A stretch of DNA of 64,000 bases from Azovibrio restrictus DSM 23866. GTDB lineage: Bacteria > Pseudomonadota > Gammaproteobacteria > Burkholderiales > Rhodocyclaceae. Where the stretch lies: assembly GCF_000429665.1 (NCBI RefSeq), contig NZ_AUCH01000020.1, forward strand, positions 1 through 64,000. The letters run 5' to 3'. The position numbers and the translations under genes were made by a program. How positions within the stretch are numbered: position 1 is the stretch's first letter; every line of letters starts with the position of its first letter. Below the pieces are notes generated by a model that saw nothing but the letters and a program-made list of their open reading frames with translations, did not search any database and was not told where the DNA came from. Below, piece by piece: positions 55,124 through 63,040 of the stretch.

Positions 55124-55783
55124 TTAAAACACCTGCTTCACATCATCCAGGGTCACGTTTCCGAGCCCGGCAACCTCGAGCAGGAAACCATTCGTCCCCC
55201 GAACCAATGCAGAGACCGTGCCAGCCTGCAGAGCCTTCACTTCGACGGGCTCCCCATCCAGAGAAGCGGAAACGGAGAAACTGTAGCTGCCAGCACTCGC
55301 CTTTTCCCCATCACTCTTGGTGCCATCCCAGTAGAAAGCCATGGAGCCGGCATCCTGCTCACCCAGACTCTGGCGGGCCACTTCCTTGCCCGTACTGTCC
55401 ATGATGATCACCTCCACCTTGTCGGCAGGCCCGCTGAGCTCCAGGCCGAACAGACTGCCATCCTCACTCAGGGTCAGGTCATCACCCGGCACCAGGACAT
55501 TCTTGCCGACCAAATTTGCCGCCTGCAGGGACAAGGCTTCGTTGTAGCTGCCCAACAGGGTCTGCATGCTTTCGTTCAGGGTTTCCAGACCGGAGACCAT
55601 GTTCATCTGGGCCAGCTGGGAGGTCATCTCCGCATTTTCCATGGGATTCAGGGGATCCTGATTCTGCAGCTGGGCCAGGAACAGGGTCATGAACCGGTCG
55701 CTCATTTCCGCCGCAGAAGAGGTCTTGCTGGAAGAAGAGCCTGCCGAGTTGGCGGCATTTACTGCATCAATGATGGAAGACAT
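55124..55783 (-). CDS. flgD: Hook cap/scaffolding protein FlgD
   Basis: 219 residues. The N-terminal motif DRFMTLFLAQLQNQDPLNPMENAEMTSQLAQM is the family signature. The C-terminal half has FN3/FlgD-like GTKSDGEKASAGSYSFSV. It is needed for hook polymerisation. Confidence 0.95.
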   Translation of the reverse strand: MSSIIDAVNAANSAGSSSSKTSSAAEMSDRFMTLFLAQLQNQDPLNPMENAEMTSQLAQMNMVSGLETLNESMQTLLGSYNEALSLQAANLVGKNVLVPGDDLTLSEDGSLFGLELSGPADKVEVIIMDSTGKEVARQSLGEQDAGSMAFYWDGTKSDGEKASAGSYSFSVSASLDGEPVEVKALQAGTVSALVRGTNGFLLEVAGLGNVTLDDVKQVF

Positions 55784-55799
55784 CGTGTTCTCCTAGGCT

Positions 55800-56210
55800 T
55801 TACTGGCCGATCTGCAAGGTGCGAACCAGCATCTGCTTGGCCGTGTTCATCACTTCCACGTTGGTCTGGTAGGAGCGGGAAGCGGAAATCATGTTCACCA
55901 TCTCCTCGACCGCATCCACGTTGGACATGGTCACGTAACCGTTTTCGTCGGCCAGGGGGTTGTGGGGGTCGTAGTTGAGGCGGGGGGGAGCGGCGCTTTC
56001 CACCACCTGGGTCACCCTCACCCCCTGGGAAGCCTCGCCGGCATTGCCCAGGGGCGTGGCCTGAAACACCACCTGCTTGGCCCGGTAGGCTTGCCCGTTG
56101 GCCGAAACCACGCTGTCGGCGTTGGCCAGATTGGATGCCACGGCATTGAGGCGCAGGGACTGGGCCGACATGGCACTACTGGAAACCTTGAAGACATTGA
56201 ACAGACTCAT
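55800..56210 (-). CDS. flgC: Flagellar rod protein FlgC
   Basis: 136 residues. [28 protein letters not shown] and the C-terminal [41 protein letters not shown] are FlgC landmarks. Between flgB and flgD. Confidence 0.97.
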   Translation of the reverse strand: MSLFNVFKVSSSAMSAQSLRLNAVASNLANADSVVSANGQAYRAKQVVFQATPLGNAGEASQGVRVTQVVESAAPPRLNYDPHNPLADENGYVTMSNVDAVEEMVNMISASRSYQTNVEVMNTAKQMLVRTLQIGQ

Positions 56211-56225
56211 GAGTCTTTTCTCCTA

Positions 56226-56642
56226 TCAACCCTGGTTGCTGCTGATGGCGGTACGCAGGCCGCTGATCTTGTCAGACAGGAACTGGGTCACGATCTGGTA
56301 TTGCAGGGAGTTGTCGGCAATCTGGGCCCGCTCCACGTCCATGTCCACCGTGTTGCCATCCACCGCCGACTGGGTTTCGCTGCGGTACTGCAGATTCACA
56401 TGCGCCAGGCCGGAATCCAGCCCGCCCAGGTGCCCCGGATGCGTACGGGCCACGCCGACGCTACCCTGACTCTCCCGCTTGCCCATGGCTGTCTCGAAGG
56501 CGGCAGTGAAATCGAAATCCCTGGCCTTGTAGTGGGGAGTGTCAGCGTTGGCGATATTGGAAGCCAGCACCTGTTGCCGGTAAGCCCGCAAATTGAGGGC
56601 TTCGGTATAGGTGCCCAGATGGGCCTTGATGTCACCAATCAT
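56226..56642 (-). CDS. flgB: Flagellar rod protein FlgB
   Basis: 138 residues. LRAYRQQVLASNIANADTPHYKARDFDF and DGNTVDMDVERAQIADNSLQYQ are the FlgB signatures. The start at 56642 (MIGDIKAH) has GGGAG upstream; an in-frame ATG at 56714 would lie above the sigma-54 element and is rejected. First gene of the rod-hook operon. Confidence 0.95.
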   Translation of the reverse strand: MIGDIKAHLGTYTEALNLRAYRQQVLASNIANADTPHYKARDFDFTAAFETAMGKRESQGSVGVARTHPGHLGGLDSGLAHVNLQYRSETQSAVDGNTVDMDVERAQIADNSLQYQIVTQFLSDKISGLRTAISSNQG

Positions 56643-56678
56643 TTTGTTCTCCCGCATGCGCACATTTGCAGCATCCAC

Positions 56679-56694
56679 AGCAGGTTTCGTGCCA
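56679..56694 (-). promoter_or_regulatory. Sigma-54 promoter of the flgB operon
   Basis: On the minus strand TGGCACGAAACCTGCT: TGGCACG is perfect, with ten bases between GG and GC. It lies about 37 bases upstream of the flgB start. It is the best -24/-12 match seen in the window. Confidence 0.85.
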
Positions 56695-56786
56695 TGCAGA
56701 AAACGGGGTGCCACACCATGGATGCGGCAAATCTTGCCTGCCGGGGAAGTATTTGGGATTTCCCTTCCATGGGGGACAATGGCGAC

Positions 56787-57470
56787 ATGAAATCACTGGC
56801 AACCATCCTCCTGGCCTGCCTGCTACCCCTCAGCGCCCTGGCTGCCCAGGACCCGGCCCTGGGCGCAGTGGAAAACTACGTGCGCCAGCAGCTCCAGGGC
56901 CAACCGGGCCGGATCAGCATCAGCGCCGGCCCCCTGGACCCCCGCCTGCGCCTGCCCCAGTGCAGCAGCTACCAGCCCTATATCCCCAGCGGCGTGCGCC
57001 TGCTGGGTAGTGTCAGCATCGGCTTGCGCTGCGCAGGTCCGGCCCGCTGGAACATCTTCGTGCCCGTCAAGATCGCCATCGAGAGCACTTACGTGGCAAC
57101 CGCCACTCCCCTGGTGGCAGGACAGAGCATCCAGCCCGACAACCTGGTGGTGCTCACTGGAGACCTGGGCAGCCTGCCCGCCGGCATTCTCACCGACCCA
57201 TCCCAGGCCGTGGGCAAGACCATCAGATTCTCCCTGGCCTCCGGTCAACCCCTGCGGCTGGACCAGTTGCTGGCCCCCCTGGTGATCCAGCAGGGACAAT
57301 CCATCAAGCTGGTCTTTCATGGGCCGGGTTTCACCGCCACCAACGAAGGAAGGGCCCTCAACAATGCCGCGGAAGGGCAGGTGGTTCAGGTGCGCACCCA
57401 GTCCGGTACGGTAGTCAGCGGCATCGCCCAGTTCAACGGCACGGTGCTGGTCGGTGAGTCCCGCCCCTAG
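56787..57470 (+). CDS. flgA: P-ring assembly chaperone FlgA
   Basis: Periplasmic chaperone for FlgI. 227 residues. The signal peptide is KSLATILLACLLPLSALA. The C-terminal SAF-type domain has YVATATPLVAGQSIQPDNLVVLTGDLGSLP and VIQQGQSIKLVFHGPGFTATNEGRALNNAAEGQVVQVRTQSG. Divergent from flgB. The start is ATG 56787. No clear promoter is seen in the 145-base divergent gap other than the minus-strand flgB element. Confidence 0.95.
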   Translation: MKSLATILLACLLPLSALAAQDPALGAVENYVRQQLQGQPGRISISAGPLDPRLRLPQCSSYQPYIPSGVRLLGSVSIGLRCAGPARWNIFVPVKIAIESTYVATATPLVAGQSIQPDNLVVLTGDLGSLPAGILTDPSQAVGKTIRFSLASGQPLRLDQLLAPLVIQQGQSIKLVFHGPGFTATNEGRALNNAAEGQVVQVRTQSGTVVSGIAQFNGTVLVGESRP

Positions 57471-57560
57471 CGCTGCGGAAAGCCCCTTGAAAAAAACGTC
57501 GGGCAGGCGGGTGCCGGACGGCCGCTGGCATGAAAAAGCAAAACTTTTCCAGCCCTTACC

Positions 57561-57587
57561 TCAAGCAGGCGCCCTTTTTGCCGTTAA
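57561..57587 (+). promoter_or_regulatory. Sigma-28 promoter of flgMN
   Basis: TCAA (57561-57564), 15 bases, GCCGTTAA (57580-57587), close to the FliA consensus. It lies 31 bases upstream of flgM, in the 147-base gap after flgA, so flgMN can be expressed late as well as by read-through from flgA. Confidence 0.75.
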
Positions 57588-57617
57588 AATCGATACAAGT
57601 TCGTCACAGGTGACATC

Positions 57618-57884
57618 GTGAAAGTCGATACCGCATTAAAAGTGGCTCCCACGCCCCCCAGCCGGACAGCGGCCAAGCCCGCTGGTACGGCGGCGGCCGG
57701 TGAGCAGGTGAAGTTGAGCGACGCGGCCCAGCTCAAGGGCAGTGAGCCGCCGGTGAACAACTCCCGGGTACAGGAAATCAAGCAAGCCATCGCCGAAGGC
57801 CGTTTCCGGGTGAACCCGGAAGCCATCGCCGAGCGCCTGATCACCACCGCCCAGGAACTCATCAACGCCCAGCGCAAAGCCTGA
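57618..57884 (+). CDS. flgM: Anti-sigma-28 factor FlgM
   Basis: Binds and inhibits FliA until exported through the finished hook. 88 residues. The C-terminal FliA-binding part reads VNNSRVQEIKQAIAEGRFRVNPEAIAERLITTAQEL, typical of the family; the N-terminus is disordered and Ala/Pro/Thr rich. The start is GTG 57618. One-base overlap with flgN (TGATG). Confidence 0.93.
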   Translation: MKVDTALKVAPTPPSRTAAKPAGTAAAGEQVKLSDAAQLKGSEPPVNNSRVQEIKQAIAEGRFRVNPEAIAERLITTAQELINAQRKA

Positions 57885-58348
57885 TGAGCGCCACCTTCCC
57901 GCAACTGCTTGCAGCTGAAATCGCTGCCGTGCAGCGTTTTGTCGCCCTGCTGGGCGAGGAGCAGCGGGTTCTCAGCAGTGGCCAGGTGGACGTCCTGGCC
58001 GGGATCATCGAAGCCAAGGGTAAGCTGGTGGAAGAACTCACCAGCCTGGGCCAGCAGCGACATGAATGTCTGGTGGAACTGGGCGTCGCCGAAAACGGGG
58101 AAGCCGTGGAGCGCTGGCTCCAGGGGCAGCAGAATCCCCGCCTACTGCAGGGCTGGAAGGCCTTGCAAGGACTGGCCCGGGAGGCCAAATCCCTGAACGA
58201 AATGAACGGCCAGTGCATTGCCCTGCTGGCCCGCAACAACAAGCAGCTGCTGGATGCCATCACCGGCCAGCAGGCCAGGGGCACCTTCTACGGTCCGGAC
58301 GGGCAGACCGCCAGCGGCCCCGGATTCCGCATCAGCGACTCGGTCTGA
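57884..58348 (+). CDS. flgN: Flagellar export chaperone FlgN
   Basis: Chaperone for the junction proteins FlgK and FlgL. 154 residues, helical: FPQLLAAEIAAVQRFVALLGEEQRVLSSGQVDVLAGIIEAKGKLVEEL at the start and LNEMNGQCIALLARNNKQLLDAI near the end are characteristic. The C-terminus has YGPDGQTA, common in the family. Confidence 0.92.
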   Translation: MSATFPQLLAAEIAAVQRFVALLGEEQRVLSSGQVDVLAGIIEAKGKLVEELTSLGQQRHECLVELGVAENGEAVERWLQGQQNPRLLQGWKALQGLAREAKSLNEMNGQCIALLARNNKQLLDAITGQQARGTFYGPDGQTASGPGFRISDSV

Positions 58349-58360
58349 ACCTTCCCGCCA

Positions 58361-59143
58361 TCAGGTAGCCGGCTTCAGCTCCGTCGCCACCTCGGTGGGA
58401 GTCTCCGGGACAAAGGAATCGATCAATATGGTCACCCGCCGGTTGCGGGCCCGCCCCTCCACCGTGTCATTGCTCTCCACCGGCCGTTGTTCGCCGTACC
58501 CGATGGCTGTCAGCCGTTCCGGATAAACCCCTGAATCAGCAAACAGGCGCAGCACCGTGGTGGCGCGCACGGCAGAGAGTTCCCAGTTGGAGGGGAACTG
58601 GGGCGTGCTGATGGGAATGTTGTCCGTGTGGCCCTCGATGGTGATGGGAAACTCACTGTTGGCCACCACCATGGCCACAGCCTGCAAGGCGCTGATGGAC
58701 ATGGGTTCGAGACGGGCCTGACCGGGGGCAAACAGGATGCTGTCGTTGATTTCCACGGTCACGCCGCGGCTGGTTTCCAGCACCCGCACCTTGCCCTGCT
58801 TCACCAGGGGCGCCAGGGCTTCCATGATCTCCTTGGCCATGCTGCGCATCTTGTCCCGCTGCTTGAGTTTGGTCTCGTCCGCCCCCTTGTCCGGACGGGC
58901 CACGGGTACCGGCAGGGGCGGGGCCCCCTCGGTCACCACGACAATCTGCCCGGCCGGGTTGTTCGCGATGTTCCGGAAGGCGTTGTTGAGGGAATCGGAG
59001 AGGATCTTGTACTTGCCCTCGTTGATGGAGGAAAGGGCGTACATGACCACGAAGAAGGCAAACAGCAAGGTGATGAAGTCCGCGTAGGACACCAGCCAGC
59101 GCTCGTGGTTTTCGTGCTCCTCGGGCCGTTTCCTGCGTGCCAT
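58361..59143 (-). CDS. motD: Flagellar motor stator protein MotD (MotB family)
   Basis: 260 residues. The N-terminal membrane helix has WLVSYADFITLLFAFFVVMYALSS, with the proton-binding Asp22. The C-terminal OmpA-like peptidoglycan-binding domain has IEGHTDNIPISTPQFPSNWELSAVRATTVLR and GYGEQRPV. The start at 59143 (MARRKRPEE) is chosen over a longer open frame that begins inside motC. It pairs with motC upstream. Confidence 0.95.
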   Translation of the reverse strand: MARRKRPEEHENHERWLVSYADFITLLFAFFVVMYALSSINEGKYKILSDSLNNAFRNIANNPAGQIVVVTEGAPPLPVPVARPDKGADETKLKQRDKMRSMAKEIMEALAPLVKQGKVRVLETSRGVTVEINDSILFAPGQARLEPMSISALQAVAMVVANSEFPITIEGHTDNIPISTPQFPSNWELSAVRATTVLRLFADSGVYPERLTAIGYGEQRPVESNDTVEGRARNRRVTILIDSFVPETPTEVATELKPAT

Positions 59144-59150
59144 GGCAATC

Positions 59151-59930
59151 TCAGCGACGCCCGGCCCTGGCCGGTGGTGTGCTGGGCTCCTGGAAGATGT
59201 ACCCCTGCAGCCGGCTCTCGATGATGCGGGGATTGTCTCCCACGGCAATGCCCAGCAGGCCGTCCAGCAGCATCTCCTTGGCCACCATCTGCCGTCCGAT
59301 GTAAGCCTTGAGCTTGTTGGCCACGGGCAGGAACACCAGGTTGGCCAGACCGACACCGTAGATGGTGGCCACGAAGGCCACGGCAATGCCGGCCCCCAGC
59401 TTGGAGGGGTCGGAGAGATTCTCCATCACGTGGATCAGGCCCATGACCGCCCCGAGGATGCCGATGGTGGGGGAGTAGCCGCCGGCCGACTCCCAGATTT
59501 TCGCCCCCTGACGCATTTCCTCTTCATAGGTGTTGAGCTCCACCTCCATCACCTCCCGCAGACGCTCCGGGTCGGCGCCATCCACCAGCAGTTGCAGGCC
59601 CTTCTTGGCAAAGGGGTCCTTGAGCTGGTTGGTGAAATTTTCCAGGGACAGCAAACCTTCCCGACGGGAGAGATGGCTCCACTGGGAAACCTGGTCGATG
59701 AGCCGCTTGTGTTCGATGACGGGGGGCATGAACACCCAGGCCACCATGCGCAGCCCTCGCTTGAAGACACTGAAGGGGCTTTGCAGCATCACTGCCCCCA
59801 GGGTTCCGCCCAGCACGATCATCAGGGCCGTGGGCTGCACCAGGGAAGCCACATGCCCGCCTTCGAGCACCTGCCCGCCCAGGATGGCGCCGATGCCGAT
59901 GAAAAGCCCGACGAGACTGATCTTATCCAA
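59151..59930 (-). CDS. motC: Flagellar motor stator protein MotC (MotA family)
   Basis: 259 residues with four membrane helices. LVGLFIGIGAILGGQVLEGGH opens it. The cytoplasmic loop has Arg/Glu-rich segments that meet FliG. GGYSPTIGILGAVMGLIHVM and VAFVATIYGVGLANLVFLPVANKL are the conserved C-terminal helices. The combination motCD with fliA-flhFG matches the polar-flagellum arrangement of Pseudomonas and Rhodocyclales. Overlaps fliA by eight bases. Confidence 0.95.
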   Translation of the reverse strand: MDKISLVGLFIGIGAILGGQVLEGGHVASLVQPTALMIVLGGTLGAVMLQSPFSVFKRGLRMVAWVFMPPVIEHKRLIDQVSQWSHLSRREGLLSLENFTNQLKDPFAKKGLQLLVDGADPERLREVMEVELNTYEEEMRQGAKIWESAGGYSPTIGILGAVMGLIHVMENLSDPSKLGAGIAVAFVATIYGVGLANLVFLPVANKLKAYIGRQMVAKEMLLDGLLGIAVGDNPRIIESRLQGYIFQEPSTPPARAGRR

Positions 59931-60678
59931 TGTCCTTCACCTTTTTTCGCCCCTTGGGCTGCACGGCGGCCTCGCCAAAGACCTTGCTGCGGATGCGGCT
60001 GATGGCCTGGCTGTGCAGCTGGCACACCCGGGATTCCGTCACCCCCATGATTTCACCGATTTCCCGCAGGTTCAGCTCTTCCTCGTAATACAGGGCCATC
60101 AGCAGCTGCTCCCGCTCCGGCAGGGCGCCGATGGCCTGCACCAGGTTGCGGCGCAGGTCCTTGTCCTCCAGCAGGACGGAAGGATCATCCTCGCTGCTGC
60201 CCAGATGCCGTTCCAGGAAGTCCTCCCCGGCCTCGGTGGCAAAATCTTCCAGGTACACAAGCTGGTGCCCCCGGGCTTCCTGCAGGAGTTTCTGGTAATC
60301 GGCCAGGGGCATGCCGAGATTGGCCGCCAGTTCACTCTCGCTGGGGACCCGCCCGTTCTGCTGCTCCAGCTGCTGCAGGGCCGCCTCCACCCGCCGCATC
60401 TCCCGGCGCAGATTGCGCGGCAGCCAGTCGTTCTCGCGCAGGCCATCCAGCATGGCACCACGGATACGCTGACTGGCATAGGTCTCGAACTGGGCACCAA
60501 AACCCTCCTCGTAACGGCCCAACGCATCCAGAAGCCCGATCATGCCATTCTGGACCAGGTCTTCCAGCTGCACATTGGCGGGAAGGCGGACCATCAGGTG
60601 GTGGGCGATGCGTTTGACCAGAGGGGAATAGTGCTGGACCAGTTGCTCCCTGTCGAGCTGACCGGCGGCTGTATACAT
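59923..60678 (-). CDS. fliA: Flagellar sigma factor FliA (sigma-28)
   Basis: Directs late flagellar transcription. 251 residues. Region 2 has YSPLVKRIAHHLMVRLPANVQLEDLVQNGMIGLLDAL. Region 3 has PLADYQKLLQEARG. Region 4 has LREIGEIMGVTESRVCQLHSQAISRIR for -35 recognition. The sigma-28 elements at 25788, 49370 and 57561 are its likely targets. ATG at 60678 directly precedes the flhG stop. Confidence 0.97.
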   Translation of the reverse strand: MYTAAGQLDREQLVQHYSPLVKRIAHHLMVRLPANVQLEDLVQNGMIGLLDALGRYEEGFGAQFETYASQRIRGAMLDGLRENDWLPRNLRREMRRVEAALQQLEQQNGRVPSESELAANLGMPLADYQKLLQEARGHQLVYLEDFATEAGEDFLERHLGSSEDDPSVLLEDKDLRRNLVQAIGALPEREQLLMALYYEEELNLREIGEIMGVTESRVCQLHSQAISRIRSKVFGEAAVQPKGRKKVKDIG

Positions 60679-61566
60679 TTAAGCTTGTAGGACGCGGGGT
60701 GTTATGCGATGGCTCAAGTGTAACAGTTGCTGAATGAATTGTTCGACCCCGCCATTCTCATATTCGGCGCTGGGCCAATCCAGCATATCGGCGGCAAATT
60801 CACGCAGGGCTTCGGCTGCCGGAGCTTCGGGCAGGGTGGAGACAATGGGCTGGCAGAACTGGGCCACCTGCTTCAGGCTGTCGTCCAGGGGCACGGCGCC
60901 ACCATATTCAAGTTGGGCAATGCCCCGCTGGGCAGCGACCTTGCGCAGGTTGCCGAAGATCGTCAGCCCGTCCTCCCGGGTCTTGACCCGGTTGACCAGG
61001 ATGCGGAAATGGCGCCGGGCAAAGGCCAGGCTCACCTTCTTGATCAAGGCGTAGGAGTCGGTGATGGAAGAGCCGGAGCCGGAAACCACCATCACGGCCT
61101 CCCCGGCGGCCAGGCCCCAGGGCGAGAAGCCATGGGCATGATCGGGACTGGTATCGACCAGGATCACATCCACCGGGCGCTCCAAGGAAGACATGCCAGC
61201 CAGCATGGCCTGCTGCTGGGCCGGGGAAAGGCGCCCCAACTGGCGCGCCGCCATCCCTGCCGGCAGGACGCTGACCCCCGGTACCGGGGTAAACAGCACC
61301 TGCTCCAGGGGCCGCTGGCGGTTCAGGACCTGGAGCAGGTCGCCCTGGGGATGGATGCCGAAGAAGGTGCCCATGTGCCCCGCCCCGCCATTTTCATCCA
61401 CCACTAGCACTTCCAGCCCCAGGCGCGCCAGGGCCACGGCCACATTGGCCACCATGGAGGTCTTGCCCACCCCGGGGGAGCCGGAGGCAAAGGTCACGAC
61501 CCGCAGCTGGCGACGGTTGAACATCCGCCGCAAACCGGCGGCCTGATCGTGGCGGAAATCAGCCAC
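60679..61566 (-). CDS. flhG: Flagellum number regulator FlhG (FleN/YlxH, MinD-like ATPase)
   Basis: 295 residues. The N-terminal DQAAGLRRM motif (about 7-15) is the FlhF-activating DQAxxLR element. The deviant Walker A is GSPGVGKTSMVANVA, followed by VVDENGG and VDVILVDTSP. It limits flagellar number together with FlhF. Overlaps flhF by eight bases. Confidence 0.95.
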   Translation of the reverse strand: MADFRHDQAAGLRRMFNRRQLRVVTFASGSPGVGKTSMVANVAVALARLGLEVLVVDENGGAGHMGTFFGIHPQGDLLQVLNRQRPLEQVLFTPVPGVSVLPAGMAARQLGRLSPAQQQAMLAGMSSLERPVDVILVDTSPDHAHGFSPWGLAAGEAVMVVSGSGSSITDSYALIKKVSLAFARRHFRILVNRVKTREDGLTIFGNLRKVAAQRGIAQLEYGGAVPLDDSLKQVAQFCQPIVSTLPEAPAAEALREFAADMLDWPSAEYENGGVEQFIQQLLHLSHRITPRVLQA

Positions 61567-63040
61567 GCCTGCCTCCTGCCGCCATCAGGCCGGCATTGGC
61601 CATCATCAGGCCGGGTTCGACCCCGTCATAACGGTGGGCGGCATCGGGAACTTCCTTGAAGGCCCGGTGCAGCAGGTAGGCCCGGTTCGGCAGGTGCAGG
61701 TCTTCCGGCACACGCTGGCCATTGGAGACGTAGTGCAGGCGCAGACCGTGGCGCATGATGGCGTCCAGGGCCGGAGCCAGGCTGGCGGTCTCGTCCACCT
61801 TGGTGAGGATGCAGCCGGCCAGATCGTCGCCCCGGTAGGCGCGCACCACATCGTCCAGGGTATCGCCCCGGGAGGTGGCCGACAGCACCAGCAGGCGACG
61901 CACGGCGCAATCGGAAAGCATGGCATTGAGCTCCACCACCAGCTTGTCCTTCTGGCTCATGCCCATGGTGTCGATCAGGACCATGTGCTTTTGCTTGAGC
62001 TCGGTGAGGATCTGATGCAGCTCTTCCGCGTCCTTGGCCAGATACACGGTGACCCCCAGGATGCGGCCATAAATGCGCAGCTGCTCGTGGGCGCCGATCC
62101 GGTAGCTGTCAGTGGTCACCAGGGCCACCTTGCTGGCTCCGTGGCGCAAGACGCAGCGGGCGGCCAGCTTGGCCGTGGTGGTGGTCTTGCCCACGCCGGT
62201 GGGCCCCATCAGGGCATAGATGCCGCCCTTGTCGATGATGTCGTTGTCCGCCCCCAGGGTATGCAGGCTACGGTCCGCCACGCCCCGGGTCCAGGCCAGG
62301 GCCTGTACGGTATCCATCTCGGGGGGCAGGTCCAGCAGCAACTCCCGGGCAAACTGGGGGGAAAACCCCGCATCCAGCATCTGCCGCAGCACCTCGGTCT
62401 TCACCGGTTCCGTGCGGGCCACCTCGCCCCAGGCAAAACCTGCCAGGTGCTGTTCGACGATCTTGCGCAGGGAACGGATCTCGTCCATGACGGCCGCCGG
62501 CACCACTTCAGCCTCACCCCGTCCCTGGGGATGGTGACGGGTACTGACCGTCGGCGCCGGACCGGCCGGGGCACGGGGCGGAGCAGCTGGACGGGCTGGC
62601 TCGGCAGCCTGGCGCAGGGAAGCGGGCTTGGGAATGGAGGCATTCACCGGCGCCTGCTGCTGGACCGGCGCGGCCGGTGCCCGGGGCGGCGCGGCCGGTG
62701 CCCGGGGCGGCACGGCCGGGGCCGGCGTGTTCTGGCGCAGGGGGGCGTTGAAGAGCTGGGCGGCCACAGCCGGCTGGGCCGTGGGAGCTGCCGGCCGGGA
62801 CAGGCTGACCCGGTAATCGTCCTCGTCGGCAAGCTGCGGCGCCGGGCGGGGCGGGCGCTGGACCGGCCGCTCTTCCACCGGCGGCACGATCATGGCCATA
62901 TCCCGGGCTGCCACGGCCATGATCTCGACCCCGCCGGGAACACCCCGGTTGGAGAGGATGATGGCGTCAGGTCCCAGGGTTTCCTTGACCTTGCGCAGGG
63001 CTTCCCGCGCATTGACTGCAATGAATTTTCTTACATTCAT
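61559..63040 (-). CDS. flhF: Flagellar placement GTPase FlhF (SRP family)
   Basis: 493 residues. The N-terminal NVRKFIAVNAREALRKVKETLGPDAIILSNR is typical. A Pro/Ala-rich linker (about 65-175, with repeated APPRAP units) follows. The NG GTPase domain has GPTGVGKTTTTAKLAARC, DTMGMSQKD and LTKVDETASL. It sets the polar site of the flagellum. Its ATG overlaps the flhA stop. Confidence 0.97.
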   Translation of the reverse strand: MNVRKFIAVNAREALRKVKETLGPDAIILSNRGVPGGVEIMAVAARDMAMIVPPVEERPVQRPPRPAPQLADEDDYRVSLSRPAAPTAQPAVAAQLFNAPLRQNTPAPAVPPRAPAAPPRAPAAPVQQQAPVNASIPKPASLRQAAEPARPAAPPRAPAGPAPTVSTRHHPQGRGEAEVVPAAVMDEIRSLRKIVEQHLAGFAWGEVARTEPVKTEVLRQMLDAGFSPQFARELLLDLPPEMDTVQALAWTRGVADRSLHTLGADNDIIDKGGIYALMGPTGVGKTTTTAKLAARCVLRHGASKVALVTTDSYRIGAHEQLRIYGRILGVTVYLAKDAEELHQILTELKQKHMVLIDTMGMSQKDKLVVELNAMLSDCAVRRLLVLSATSRGDTLDDVVRAYRGDDLAGCILTKVDETASLAPALDAIMRHGLRLHYVSNGQRVPEDLHLPNRAYLLHRAFKEVPDAAHRYDGVEPGLMMANAGLMAAGGRRG

